Below, piece after piece: positions 1 through 11,518 of a stretch of 64,000 nucleotides of DNA. Under the pieces are notes generated by a model, which did not search any database, was not told where the DNA came from, and was given only the letters and a program-made list of their open reading frames with translations. The DNA is taken from the NCBI RefSeq assembly GCF_028583425.1, contig NC_072795.1:11431001-11495000 (forward strand), given 5' to 3'. Position 1 is the stretch's first letter. Each line of letters begins with the position of its first letter. This DNA is from Eublepharis macularius (lineage: Eukaryota > Chordata > Lepidosauria > Squamata > Eublepharidae). A program made the position numbers and the translations under genes.

Positions 1-230
1 GGGCCATCCAAGTCAGGGCAACCTGGTCTACCTTACAGGATTGTTGTCAGGATGCGGTGGAGGTAGTGCCACATATATCAAGCTAACTTTGAGGAGATGC
101 AACTGTGACCGGGAAATACATTAGGGCCTCTTGAGTAAAGTAATGCTTGAAGCATGTTCCATATTTAGGTGCCAGTTATTCCAGACGCTCCTCTATGGTG
201 AAATTAGTCCATGCATGGCATCGTGAAGCG

Positions 231-400
231 GTGTGGTGTAGTGGTTAGAGCATCAGACCAGGGTCTGGGAGACTCCAGGTTCAAATCCCCGCTCTGCCAT
301 GGAAGCTCACTGGGTGACCTTGGGCCAGTCTCTCGCAGCCTAACCTACCTCACAGGGTTGTTGTGAGGATAAAATGGGGGAGATGAAAATGGCATTAAGT
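231..400 (+). mobile_element. tRNA-derived SINE, family C
   Basis: A-box-like TGGTGTAGTGGTTAGAGCA and B-box-like GGTTCAAATCC, then GAAGCTCACTGGGTGACCTT and CTCACAGGGTTGTTGTGAGG. Another 3' fragment of this family lies at about 1-75. Confidence 0.85.
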
Positions 401-460
401 TGAAAATCCAGTTGGAAACTGTTGCTGAAGTTGAAAATGGAGACTTCCGTTGCAAACGAT

Positions 461-654
461 GGCTGTTTCCACACTACTCACCTTCAATCGGAACGCCCCA
501 GAACATTGTGAAAAAAACTGCGGAAGATAACGTTTTCTCGCACGAGTTTTGCGCGATGTCGCACAAAACTCGCGAGAGAAAATGCTATCTTCTGCAAATT
601 TTTTTTGCAACGTTCTGCGGCGTTCCGATTGAAGGTGAGTAGTGTGGAAACGGC
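461..654. mobile_element. CpG-rich hairpin MITE (GGCNGTTTCCACA ends)
   Basis: A 194-base near-perfect palindrome: GGCTGTTTCCACACTACTCA on the left, its complement on the right, and CACGAGTTTTGCGCGATGTC at the centre. Related to the element at 57.2 kb. Confidence 0.8.
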
Positions 655-662
655 CAGTTGCT

Positions 663-706
663 CAAGCGCATTATAAAAGTGCATTATCCAATGTGTGAGA
701 AAGCAG
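663..706. repeat. Fragment of the TGATTCCGCACACG-type MITE
   Basis: GCGCATTATAAAAGTGCATT and ATCCAATGTGTGAGAAAGC resemble one arm of the element at 57.9 kb. Confidence 0.45.
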
Positions 707-805
707 CCATAGTAGATCCTTTTCTGGAATTCATCCCTATATGTAGAAAGAACAGCATGCCTACAACCCCGGGCAAAGCCTTTCCCGCTGTGTGAAGAAG
801 GGAGT

Positions 806-1080
806 TATAATAATAATAACAGCAGCAGCAGCAGCAACATTCAATTTATATACCGCCCTTCAGGACAACTTAATGCTCACTCAGAGTGGTTTACAAAGTA
901 TGTTATTATTATCCTCACAACAACAATCACCCTGTGAGCTGGGTGGGGTTGAGAGAGCTCTGAGAGAGCTGTGACTAGCCCAAGGTCACCCAGCTGGCTT
1001 CAGGTGGAGGAGAGGGGAATCAAACCCGGCTCTCCAGATTAGAGTCCCATGCTCTTAACCACTACACCAACCTGGCTCTC
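806..1080 (-). mobile_element. tRNA-derived SINE, family A
   Basis: The minus strand reads GAGAGCCAGGTTGGTGTAGT, GGTTTGATTCCCCTCTCC, GAAGCCAGCTGGGTGACC, then the GGGCGGTATATAAATTG tail and a (TGC/TTA)n end. Confidence 0.88.
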
Positions 1081-1819
1081 AAAGCTAGAGACTCTCGAAA
1101 AGCTTACCCTCTGAAAATCTCTTAAGTGCCACCAGTCTCAAATCCCACCGCTACCACAAACATTTTGTCCTCTTGTTTCCCTTCCAAGGGAGGGCTCTCG
1201 CTCTCCCCGTTCATCACAACATGGTCATCTGCCAATAAATTCCAACTTCAAAATGTCCCGTTTTTCTCACGAGGACCCTCTCTTGCTCAGCAACATGTGC
1301 ATGCCAGGGAAGCTGGGCAAATGTCTATTCATTCCTCCGAATCCTGCAGCTTTGTTCCTCTGACTTCTCCGGTTCCATAATCTGCTACAGTTTTCTCCCA
1401 AGCAACATCGTTTCACACTGTGCAGCTATTTTTGCTCTGTGGCTGCTTGCTGCTTTGAGGGGACAGCAGCTTTTTTCAATGGGCAAGAGAACACTGATTC
1501 ACTGTATCTCTCCAGGTAAGAAAATAGACATAGGTGCTAGATTTCTTTCCCGTTGTGGTTCTGATATACAGCAGGAGTGGCATTTGGAGCTGTTAATTGG
1601 GAAGGGAGAATTCTGGCATTGCTGGTCCCACTGCGTTACCAAGCATGACGCAAAGATGTGCTGTTGTGGCCGAAAGGTAAATGCCATTTTGGCTTGTGTT
1701 AATGCAGGCATTGTGTTGACGATGCCAGAAAACACACCACCATCCTTCTCAACACCAGCAAGATCTCCTTCACCACATGGTGTTCAGGTCTGAACGTGGC
1801 AGTTCCAAAAGGGTGCTAA
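1081..1819. other. No gene recognised
   Basis: Unique-looking sequence; open frames here are short and lack family likeness. Confidence 0.5.
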
Positions 1820-1984
1820 CTGGGGTTTTTTTCTGGGAAAAGAAGTGGCGGAACTCTCAAGAGGGAAATGAGGAAGAAACACATGGGATTCTTTGAAATC
1901 ATATCATTTTCAAGCACGATTGCCGAGTATTTTCAAGAGGTGCCGGAACTCCATTCCCCCGCGTTCCCCCTGAAAAAAGCCCTG
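1820..1984. mobile_element. Diverged short hAT element, CAGGGCTTTTTTT type
   Basis: GGGGTTTTTTTCTGGGAAAA and AGGTGCCGGAACTCC with a TGAAAAAAGCCCTG end are shared with the elements at 35.7 and 38.9 kb. The target duplication is unclear (CTAAC shared). Confidence 0.65.
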
Positions 1985-2253
1985 CTAACAAATTGCGCCA
2001 ATGAGAGAAACCACAAGGAAGATTAAAAGATAGATGGGAAAAGACTTAAAAAGTGGTCACACGTTTTTTAAAAAGACTGTGGTGGAGGCATATTGATAGA
2101 CTTGAAGAACTTAAACTTGTCAGAGATATAGGAATAGGAGATATTTATAGGGGGCATTGGGGGGGGGTAATCTGACCACTCCAGAATGATTTTGTCATAT
2201 TTACAAACGAGCCCCAAATGTGATTGATTTTGATAATGCAAATCAACACATAA

Positions 2254-2335
2254 ATCCAGAGGAGTTAGCTATGTTAGTCCGGAGTAGCACCTTTAAGACT
2301 AACCAACTTTATTGTAGCATAAGCTTTCGAAAACC
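2254..2335 (-). repeat. Hammerhead-like tail family, antisense fragment
   Basis: TCCAGAGGAGTTAGC, then AGTAGCACCTTTAAGACTAACC and TTATTGTAGCATAAGC: the reverse complement of the unit tail in the 31-kb array. Confidence 0.7.
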
Positions 2336-4379
2336 ACATACGATTTTTATTATGTATGTTTTGATTGGTTAGCTACCTGGATGGCCCTTATGAAGGCAGA
2401 AAGATGAAATATACGTTTTTGTTAAATAAATAAGATAAAATTTGCAACAGTCTAGGAGTGAAAGTATCACCAAAGGGCGAAGTGATCGAGGCACTTTCGA
2501 ATTTTTGCAAGCAAAGCACACCTGGGATAAATCATTGCCCCTGATGTCTAGGGCAAGATTGAAGAAGAATGGGAGAACTTGTTAACGAGAACGAGTGAGG
2601 CTCGTAAAGGAAGTCAAACCGTGTGCAGCTGTATTTTTCTGTCTCGCTTTTCCTCTTGCATGTGTCAGAATGCGGCTTGCTAAAAGTTGCAACTCAGCCT
2701 GCCTCTTGCAATAAGACAAACGTCCATTGACTTCAAAAGGCTTTACTGGAGATAAACAACCAATAGAGTACACATTCCAAGATACACGGATCTTAGCTGA
2801 ACTTGAAAATTGTTACGAATGCCAAGCAAAAGCTGAGGTACAGAATAGCAGTTCCCTGCAGGCCCCATCCTCCCCCTCAGTTCTCAAAACAATCGGCCCG
2901 AGGGTGAGAAAGTGAAAGTTTCTCAAGGGTGTCGGAAAGGCAGATATGTGTAGACACAACATTCCTCTTCTCTCTGTAAGCTTTCCTCAGAAGGCTTGCC
3001 ACCTGCAAAAGAAACACTTAATATACGGACAAGATTAAAATGGAGTCTCTTTGGTTTAAACGCAATCAGAACCTGACAGCATGGCGCTAGGCAGCGTACA
3101 GAAGATTCTGGATTCTCATCCTTGCACTGAGCACTTCTCCACCAGATTAGCGCCCACAAGGTTCTTACATCATATGCCTATCAACCACGCTCAGGGCCAC
3201 ACCCCAGAGCTCGTTCGTCTCATGTTGCCCTGTTCCCTTCCTCCTGTTCTCCTCTTCTTGGTTAGCATTCCACTTCCCCTTTGTCTCCATAACAGTCGAG
3301 ATATAGATTGCAAACACTTTGGGGCAGAGTATGGAGCAGGGGAACGAGTTTATAACATATGCCTGGATGGCTCTGTATGAAGAAAGTTAAGGACGTGATC
3401 TTCTTCCACGGAGATAAATAAATTAACAGCATGCTCCTTTTTCTCAAAGATGTTCCAGAAAAGTTGTAGCAAATAGCAGGCTGGTGTCATTTCATTTGGG
3501 GTAGCTACATACTGAATCCCCTTTCTGTCTTGGTGAATTTAAGGCGTGCAAAACTGCAAATATATTTAACTATCACTTACGGTGCTGCCTTCCACAATGT
3601 ATATTGTTTGTAGCGCTGGTGGCTCCAGGAATTGGGGGGCTTCTGGGGAAAGCATCCCCTAATCAGAGAAAGGCCAGGGGCCAACGCTGCCTCCTCCCAC
3701 CAACTCCCAGAGCTGGCTTGCCAAATAAGCCACAAGGTTACTGTCACAATCTTGGCAGCCCTTTCCCCCTTTGATTCCTTTTGTCAATGAACTAGTCATC
3801 AGATTGGGAATCCTTTCCAATTTGTCAGCAGTTTGTCAAATGCTGAAAACAGCAGTGAGCCGGGCCTGCCATTCTGCATAAGGCGAAGGCAGGGGCCAGG
3901 AAGAGAGCTACAGAAGGCACAGCCTACAATTTCGGAAGCCGCACAGACTGTCTTCAGAACTCCAGCGACGGAGATAACTCGCCCATGCGGAATGTTTTGG
4001 GCATGAAATGTCAGGATGGCACATGGAGAGGCGTCTCAGTTGACAGGCCAGGCTGTTGGGAAAGGGCAGTCCTTTGAAAGACTTTTTGTATCACCATTCT
4101 AATACAAATGCCAGGGAGGTGGGGGGGGGGAGATATCAATCCAGAAATGTGGGATTGATTGCAGTTCCACAATAAATCGGAGATGTTCCTCCAGGTCCAT
4201 GGCGGAGGCCTGACCTGATAGCCATTCCCCCGCCATGTTGCCCTGAGAGTGACTGCTCCATCTGTACTATCTGCATGTTATAGTTTCAGCACAGCCTCTT
4301 GCGTGAACATTGATGCCTAGTCACTGATGGGTTTTCATGTGTTTTATTGTGGTTCCAAGTGTATATTTTAAATTTTGTA
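2336..4379. other. No gene recognised
   Basis: Mixed unique sequence with a short LINE-like tail near 2340-2430 and a poly-G run near 4122. Nothing coding is supported. Confidence 0.5.
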
Positions 4380-4455
4380 TTTAATTGTTGTTGTAAGCCG
4401 CCCTGAGCCTGTGTGCAGGGAGGGCAGTATACAAATGTAATAAATTCAACTCAAC
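4380..4455 (+). repeat. LINE 3' tail (GCCGCCCTGAGCC type)
   Basis: GTAAGCCGCCCTGAGCCTGT, then GGGAGGGCAGTATACAAATG and an AATAAATTC end. Similar tails are at 7940-8010, 18165-18225, 26150-26215 and 47450-47510. Confidence 0.55.
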
Positions 4456-4550
4456 ATGGCTACAGAGCCCAGAATGGGTCCTAAATGAACAATCCAGTAG
4501 TGGGCCCTGACTCCTGAGCCCCATTTGATATTTTGTCAATATTTTTATTG

Positions 4551-4988
4551 GAAGAAAGAAAAAATGGGGGGATATCCCAGAGTCAATGCAGAAACAAAGA
4601 AAACACAGGGACCACGAAAAACCAATCCAGCTTTTATGTTCCAAATTGTAGAACTGAAATATACAGTGCACTGGAGCTTGATATATATAATTACTGAGTC
4701 AAAAATTAACACCAAACCTCCCGGCTGGAGATGGCAACGGGCTTGCCGGCTTGCAATTTTCCCGTTTCGCAAGAGTTATGCTTCTTCCAAAGCCACAACA
4801 TTTCCATACACTTGCAAAATGAGCATTCAATCCTTTCTATTTTCAAAGTCAATCTGTTCCAAACTCTTTTTTCGAAAAAAGAGTAATTATATATATCAAG
4901 CTCCAGTGCATTGTATATTTCAGTTCTACAATTTGGAACATAAAAGCTGGATTGGTTTTTCGTGGTCCCTGTGTTTTCTTTGTTTCTG
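4551..4988. mobile_element. Fold-back insertion with long inverted arms and 14-bp target duplication
   Basis: CAATATTTTTATTG flanks both sides (4537-4550, 4989-5002). Arms at about 4585-4700 and 4880-4988 are inverted and nearly identical: one mismatch in the 74 bases I compared. A roughly 180-base unique spacer lies between. No transposase-like reading frame is seen. The long duplication points to target-primed reverse transcription, not a cut-and-paste transposon. Confidence 0.7.
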
Positions 4989-5150
4989 CAATATTTTTAT
5001 TGAGTCAATATATAGCACTTTTTAAAGTATAGAAATGCACATGGCATCATATGATCAAGCATAGGCTGATCACATGAGCCTTCTCTAGGTAATTGTGACT
5101 CTTGGCCGATCATATTCACTGCCAGCTAAGTGCTAACAAAACAGCTAGTC

Positions 5151-5383
5151 CCTGCTGCTTTAGCGTAGTGGTTAAGTGGCTGGGATGAGAATCAGCACTC
5201 TGCTGGTTCGAATACCACTCCTGCCATGAGCTCAGTAGGCGGCCTTGGGCAAGCCACTCCTCTCAGTTCCAGCTCTCCAGCTGGATTGTGGGGATAATAA
5301 TAACACTGACTTTGTTCACTGCTCTGATCGGAGCACTAATCTTTCCAGAAGGGCAGTATAGAAGCACACTGTTATTATTATTG
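5151..5383 (+). mobile_element. tRNA-derived SINE, family B
   Basis: CTGCTTTAGCGTAGTGGTTA, CTGGTTCGAATACCACTCC, CATGAGCTCAGTAGGCGGCC, ending ACACTGTTATTATTATTG. Confidence 0.85.
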
Positions 5384-6088
5384 ATCAGAAACCCAGAGGA
5401 ACTAATTAATTGATAATTGCCTATACATCAGATCCTGTTCAAAGCATCACTGGAGTGATATTGAATAATATTTTCCCCACACCAGTCCTGTAAAACTATA
5501 GACTCATTGACTGATTGAAAGGCCCAAGTGGGAATTTCAGGTCTGAGGGGGGGGGGTATAAACCCAAGTTCCATTTGCTTAATTCCAACACTCTTACCAC
5601 TACACCACCCTGCCTCTCTGCTTCTCCCCTCCTCTTCCCAAGTTAACTCTGGATGCTACCCCAGGACAGTGAAAACTTATAAAGATATGTCCAGAAATAA
5701 AAAATGGGATTGATACATAGTTATGACACACAGCCTCCTGTGAACCTCCATTTCCTACTTTATTGACACATCCTACTTTATTGACACATCCTCAAGCGAA
5801 TGCACTTGAGGAATAGCCAAAATTATCCAGACTCAGGCCAGGAAGACCCTGTTTTCTATTGGAGCAAGAACAATTATTCAAATTACAGAAGAGAAGAGAG
5901 AGAGGAGAGAAAGAGAGAGATTGTTTGGCTGGTCAAAAATGATTTGGACAAATGATTGGTCAAATGTTGACCAAGATCGCTTTGAGCGACAGGAAAAGTG
6001 GTATACAAATCTCTTTAATTGATTTATTGATTCTACATTCCAGCCAGGTATTTATAAGGCATTAACTTTCTCATCAATCGGTTCAATA

Positions 6089-6166
<78 letters not shown>

Positions 6167-7349
6167 CAGCATATCTACTACCTCTCTACTATGTCTGATG
6201 CTCAAGGCGGGTTACAACATACACACGCTACTTGCAAAAATAAATCAGATAGTCTGAAACAATAACTTTTTTTTAAAGTGAGGAATTATGATAGCTTTCA
6301 AGTCCAGAAGAGGAGCTGTGTTAGTCTCTTGTAGCAAAATTAAGCAGGAATCCATATATTTTTTAAACTCTTTAAGGCAGTGGTGGACTCCTGTTTAATA
6401 TTGCTTTCAGCAACGTTGAGTAAGGTTTCTGAAGATGTGATTGAACTGCTGGTCTTTGGCTTTTATCCTGAAACTCTAGCATCAGACTACAAATATCAGA
6501 TTTAACCCTGAGCATTCCTATTCAATGACCTTCAATTGCGGCGATCGCTTGTGAGGTTCTGAAATGCTTGCAATGGTAGCAAGTGGCCAGCAGGAGACGC
6601 TCTGATGTACTAATGTGTTCTCCCTTGACACACACACCAGGGCTGGAAGCAGAGGCAAACAGTCTGCCTCCGACCTTGCTAACAAATGACAGCAAAATGA
6701 AATTTTACAAAGGTGAAAGCGGACATCTATACGCTGGCATTTTAGGCTTCGTGGAAGAGTTGTCAATATTTGCCTGCAATCAAATCATAGGTGGTCAATT
6801 GGCAACACGGGGCCAGTTAGTTGACTGGCATTCCAGCCCTAATGTATCGCTGTTTTTATTGGCTGGCTTCATTACTCTAGCTAGGCTCAAGAATTGAACA
6901 TCGTTGCCACTGCTCCAAAATCAATGTCCTAATGTAATTAACTGCCTAGGGTATAAACAGCAAAATTCAGGTCTGTATTAGGGTATACTGACAGGGTTAT
7001 GCAGGCATCAGATACTGAGGGCCCCTTTGGGTAATCAAGTGAGCCTAGTTCTCCTAACTCAAGACAAAACAGCTGTCTTAGGAACTCTTTTTTATGCGTT
7101 ACATTGACTAGCAGCAATTTGATGCCGCTAGCTCGGATGCGTCAAGAGAGAGGGCAACCAATGTCCAATTACAAAATATTGTTCTGTTGAAGACTGTCTT
7201 CAAAAAATTGAACATAGGATGGTGGAGGAAGATGGCGCTCACCTGGGAGAACTTTTGCTATAAGGCTCCTCACAAGGGTGAAAATTTTCACAAATATTAC
7301 TGTACAGTTTGGTGGTCATGAGAAACCTTATTAGAGGGTATCTGACAAA
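5384..7349. other. No gene recognised
   Basis: Holds a duplicated CTACTTTATTGACACATC pair near 5760, a purine-rich (GA) stretch near 5890 and the (TCTG)n array. No exon-like frame. Confidence 0.5.
6089..6166. repeat. (TCTG)n tetranucleotide microsatellite
   Basis: An uninterrupted run of about 19 TCTG units. Confidence 0.97.
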
Positions 7350-7450
7350 GTGAGTTCTTCTGAGTCACGAAAGCTTATATCTTGGAAAAATTTAATTGGG
7401 CTTCAAGGTGCTACTGGACTCAAATTTTGTCCTGCTACTATGGACTAACA
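7350..7450 (+). repeat. Hammerhead-like tail family fragment
   Basis: Has a CACGAAAGCTTATATCTTGG box followed by CAAGGTGCTACTGGACTC and ACTATGGACTAACACA, the usual order of the family. Confidence 0.6.
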
Positions 7451-8013
7451 CAATTACCCACCGGAAACTTATTACAGGGCTGATCGAAAGGGTGGAATTG
7501 AGCTAAAAATTATAGAACAAAGGGGAAGATTGTTTCTTGTAGGAACAAACCAGCGTGAGAGGTTTTGCAAAAGACCTTAATTACCGGGATTAAAAGCTCC
7601 TTGGCTTGTCTATTCAAAGTCCCATTTTGAAGCAGCTCTTTGGAACAGGTTATGTCTGTCTTGTATTTATTCAGAGAAATACCAGAGAAATAGCAGAACA
7701 TACCTAACCTAAGTCCCACTAAACACAGTGTATTACCAGCGTTGCCTCACACGGATTTCAACTGCCCATAAGGACCAAGAGAGAGCCTTGGGCATATTGA
7801 ACTGGGTCTAACTATATAAATATAGAGGGCTGCACTATAGTGCTGCTGGAGAAGGTTGCTGTATTGCTACCAGTTTTAAACGCTGTTCTTATATTTTATA
7901 TAATGTTATTTTAACTGTGGATATATTTGTACTGCATTGACTCTATGCATGTTAGCCACTGTGAGCCCGCTTGTGGGAAGAGCTGATTACAAATCGAATA
8001 AATAAATAATAAT

Positions 8014-8103
8014 AGATCCAGAGGAGTTAGCCATGTTAGTCTGTAGTAGCGAAATCAAAAAGAGTCCAGTAGCACCTTTAAGACTAACCAATTTTATTGT
8101 AGC

Positions 8104-8157
<54 letters not shown>
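8014..8157 (-). repeat. Hammerhead-like tail family fragment ending in an (AAT)n tract
   Basis: Antisense GATCCAGAGGAGTTAGCC, AGTAGCACCTTTAAGAC and TTATTGTAGCATAATAAT run into an uninterrupted (AAT)n microsatellite at about 8104-8157. Confidence 0.7.
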
Positions 8158-8289
8158 GAACAAGGCACTCTCTTTGTACATACTCAAGTCTGCTCTGGGA
8201 CAGTCACTGGAAAGTCCTTGCTGAAACTTAGATTCAGGGGGGAAACAACTTGGATTGGGACCAAGGTGTGTAGGAAGAGGAGGCTTAAT

Positions 8290-8517
8290 AGGGCTGCCAG
8301 CTCCAAGTTGGGAAATTCCTGGAGATCTAGGGAGTGAAACCTGGAGAAACTTGGAGAAAGTGGGGTTTGGGGAGGGAAAGGACCTTGGCATGGCATAATT
8401 CCATAGAGTCCACCCCCAAAAGTGGCCATTTTCTCCAGGTGAACTGATCGCTGTGGCCTGGAGACCAGTTGCAATTCTGGGAGATCTCCAGCCACTACCT
8501 GGAGGCTGGCAACCCTA
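8290..8517. repeat. GTTGCCAG-type palindromic repeat
   Basis: GGGCTGCCAGCTCCAAGTTG to ACCTGGAGGCTGGCAACCCT. The ends are complementary; the interior has AGAGTCCACCCCC and CATTTTCTCCAGG. Confidence 0.8.
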
Positions 8518-9029
8518 AGGCTTAATTGTCCCCCATCCACCATTTTCCTGGTCAGAAACAGGCCCCAGAGAGCTACTGTTTGCCCTTTCGGAAAGATGGT
8601 GCAGAAGAATCCATATACCATAGTTGTGGTTCAAGTCAGCCCCCATGCGGCTGAGAATATAAATTTCAGCCAGGAACTACCATCGCACAACTATTTGATG
8701 GGTGGATATGGGCATAGACCCTCCCTCCCCCCCCGCCCCCAGGAACAAAGTACTGCATTTTTAGTCCCTGAAGTTGAGAGACTGGTTGAAGGGGGAAAAG
8801 ATTTTGGTGGCAACCTATGGTTTTTTTTACAGAATGAAGAATAATTAAGAGATAGTAGCAGGGAAGGAGACATTGGGAGCATTGATTTCATTTATCATTT
8901 CATTTCATTTTTTTGTCTGCTCTCCCCATGGCAGGCTCCGAGTGGAGTAACAACCAGGTTAAAACACATTAAAACATACATAAAACACAAAATCATACAA
9001 TGATAAAACTCAGTTCAAACAATAAAACT

Positions 9030-9324
9030 CAAGAGGGCGGCCCCCAAAATATGCCCTGCCCTATTAACATTCAAGGGGTGGGAGGTGGAAAGAGCAGCCA
9101 GTCTGATGGAAAGCTTGGAGAGGTTCACAAACACACACACACACACACACGACAGGAGGCGAGCGGGGAGGCACCCTACACCCCAGCCACAACCATACGG
9201 CTGGTGGAACAATTCTGTCTTTCAGGCCCAATGAAAGGATAATATGTCTGGTTGGGCCTGAGTTTCTGCAGGCAGAGTGTTCCAGCAGGTCGGTGCCAGG
9301 ATCAAAAAGGCCCTGGCTCTGGTT
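9030..9324 (+). mobile_element. LINE-derived fragment, left part (split by a SINE)
   Basis: GGAACAATTCTGTCTTTCAG, GAGTGTTCCAGCAGGTCGGT and GATCAAAAAGGCCCTGGCTC are typical of a lizard LINE 3' region. It contains an (AC)n tract at 9132-9150. Confidence 0.5.
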
Positions 9325-9554
9325 GAGAGCCAGTGGTTAAGAGCATGGGACTCTAATCTGGAGAGCTGGGTTTGATTCCCCACTCCTCCACTTGAAGCCA
9401 GCTGGGTGACCTTGGGTCAGTCACAGTTGTCTGGAGCTCTCTCAGCCCCACTCACCTCACAGGGTGATTATTGTTGTGGGGATAATAATGACATACTTTG
9501 TAAACCGCTCTGAGTGGGTGTTAAGTTGTCCTGAAAGGCGGTATATAAAGTGAA

Positions 9555-9585
<31 letters not shown>

Positions 9586-9586
9586 A
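9325..9586 (+). mobile_element. tRNA-derived SINE, family A, with (GTT)n tail, inside a LINE fragment
   Basis: GAGAGCCAGTGGTTAAGAGC, GGTTTGATTCCCCACTCC, GTTAAGTTGTCCTGAAAGGC and an uninterrupted (GTT)n tail at 9554-9586. Confidence 0.88.
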
Positions 9587-9790
9587 TAGGGATCACCAGC
9601 TGATATTTTTCCAGCTGATTGAAGCACCCTCCAGGGCGTATATGTTGAGAGGCGGTCCCTTAGATATGCTGGTCCCAGTCCGCTAAAGGCCTTATAGGTT
9701 AAAACCATTGGCATTGCTGGCCGATGTGGATGTGTTCAGGAAGAGGGAATAGATCACATGAGAGTGGAGCCACATTGAACTATTTGGAAA
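9587..9790 (+). mobile_element. LINE-derived fragment, right part
   Basis: TAGGGATCACCAGCTGATAT, AGATATGCTGGTCCCAGTCC, AAAGGCCTTATAGGTTAAAA continue the fragment interrupted at 9325-9586. Confidence 0.55.
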
Positions 9791-10106
9791 GGTGGGGTAT
9801 AAATGTTTAAAGCACGGAAGGGAAGGGAAGAGCATAGCAGCATGAAAATAGGCATTCAATTACGAACTTCATTTTGACCACTTCTAGCTCTTGAGTCGCT
9901 GTACAACCCTTTATGGACTTTTTCAGTCTTTTCTTCCTATGTGAACATTACAAAGAAATATGGGCCACCCACACTGTCTGAGGGGGCATCAGAATGACGA
10001 GGGTGCTTTCGCATGACTTAGAAACTTAGAATTTGGCCCACACCAACTTCAAGGCACCCTGATGACTAAAAAAGTCTGAACGTGGGACACTGGTGGTATG
10101 GAGCTA

Positions 10107-10323
10107 TGGTTCCCAAACTCCAGGTGTTGGCTGGCGAACTCTTGGAATTAGAATTGCTCTCCACCTGACAGAGGTCCATTCCCCTGGAAAAAATGGCTGC
10201 GTTGGAAGGTGGACCCTATGGCATTATATCCAGCTGAGGTCCCTCCCCTTCCCAAACCTTGGCCTCCCAGGGCTCCATCCCCCAGATCACCAGGGATTTC
10301 CCAACCAGGAGCTGGCAACTCTG
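10107..10323. repeat. GTTGCCAG-type palindromic repeat, diverged
   Basis: CAAACTCCAGGTGTTGGCTG to AACCAGGAGCTGGCAACTC, with TCCATTCCCCTGG inside. Confidence 0.65.
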
Positions 10324-10679
10324 TGTGGAGCTTACCTCAAAGAGGCTAACAGTCCAGCACAGAGCAAGTAAAGCCACCTGGGGACAGACTGTTGCACTAA
10401 GTTGAACTTGTTGTCACTTGAAATGTTTGAAACAGCTTTGGGGGGTTAGAGGAGGATTTCCAGTAGGTGCCCTGGATCCTACCAGCTTTTCTGCTTGCTC
10501 CGGCCTGATTCGCTTCCTCATTTCAACCCCCATCCCATACATGACTTTTGTCCCCACAGCCCCCACAATTCACTTTCCCCATGATTAAGAGAAAGGCTCC
10601 TTCTCCCTTACCTGTGGAACACCTGCCAAGATCCAGCCTGCTGTCATGAACGCATGAAGTTGCCATCTATTGAATATGA

Positions 10680-10862
10680 CCCTTGGTCCATCAAGATACG
10701 AATTGCCTACTTATGCTGGTAGCAGCCCTCCAGGGTCTCAGGTGGAGGTCTTTCCCATCTCCTCTGCCTGGTCCTTTCAACTGGAGATGCTGGGAACTGA
10801 AACTGGGACCTTCCACCTGCCAACCAGACACTCTACCACTGAGGCATAGCCTCTCCCCTATG
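10680..10862 (-). mobile_element. tRNA-derived SINE, family D
   Basis: Antisense: CAGCCCTCCAGGGTCTCAGG, TTCAACTGGAGATGCTGGG, TCTACCACTGAGGCATAGCC. Confidence 0.83.
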
Positions 10863-10994
10863 GACATATATCCCTTCTTGCAAAATGCAGTCAAGCACAT
10901 GAATACGAATGCTCCAGTGTAGATTGTCAGGATGCAGCAGGACCTGTGGTGGAAACTGGATTTATGGAAACTGGATTTATGGTTTCATGTGGGT

Positions 10995-11078
10995 AGCAGT
11001 TTTGTTCTGCAGAAGAGAAAAATTCAAATCCACTAGCACGTTAAATATGAACACAATTTCCAGGATATAAGCTTTGGA
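10995..11078 (-). repeat. Hammerhead-like tail family fragment
   Basis: Antisense order: AATCCACTAGCACGTTAAA, TTTCCAGGATATAAGCTTT. It ends just before a 5S-derived SINE. Confidence 0.5.
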
Positions 11079-11088
11079 ATCCTTGACC

Positions 11089-11518
11089 TGGATAGCCCAG
11101 GTGAGCCTGATCTTGTCAGATCTCAGAAGCTAAGCCGGGTCAGCCTTGGTTAGTAGCTGGACAGGAGACTGCCAACAAAAACCAAGAGCCAAACTACAAG
11201 TGACACCTGACACTAGTTACACACTTGTCAGCTTCCCTCAAGTTTTGATGGGAAATGTAGGCGTCCTGGTCTTGCAGCTTGGCTCTCCGACTGCTGTCCA
11301 ATGGACTTTTCAACTGTCACTTGTCCAACATTCCGCCAAGCTGCCTACATTTCCCATCAAAACTTGAGGGAAGCTGACAAGTGTCCAACTTCTGTCAGAT
11401 GTAGTTTGGACCCAAGGTTGCAGAGGCAGGCAAGGGCAAACCACCTCTGTTAGTCTCTTGCCATGAAAATCCCACCAGGGGTCGCCATAAGTAAGCTATG
11501 ACTCGAGGGCATTTTCTA
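11089..11518 (+). mobile_element. 5S rRNA-derived SINE, split by a MITE
   Basis: GATCTTGTCAGATCTCAGAA, GCTAAGCCGGGTCAGCC, GGTTAGTAGCTGGACAGGAG is 5S rRNA-like. After the MITE: GGCAAACCACCTCTGTTAGT, CACCAGGGGTCGCCATAAGT. Confidence 0.85.
11184..11410. mobile_element. GAGCCAAGCTACAAG-type palindromic MITE inside a 5S-derived SINE
   Basis: Begins AGAGCCAAACTACAAGTGAC and ends with TGTAGTTTGG. Inverted arms carry CTTCCCTCAAGTTTTGATGG and its complement. The SINE resumes after it (GGTTGCAGAGGCAGGCAAGG). Confidence 0.85.

Noticed and set aside
231-400. tRNA-like A and B boxes suggesting a tRNA gene (also at 5151, 13669, 21289, 49226 and others)
   Set aside because: Each is followed by the same SINE body and tail and recurs many times; no full cloverleaf with an acceptor stem is present.
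8184-8621. 145-codon minus-strand frame as a gene
   Set aside because: It lies mostly in a GTTGCCAG-type palindromic repeat.
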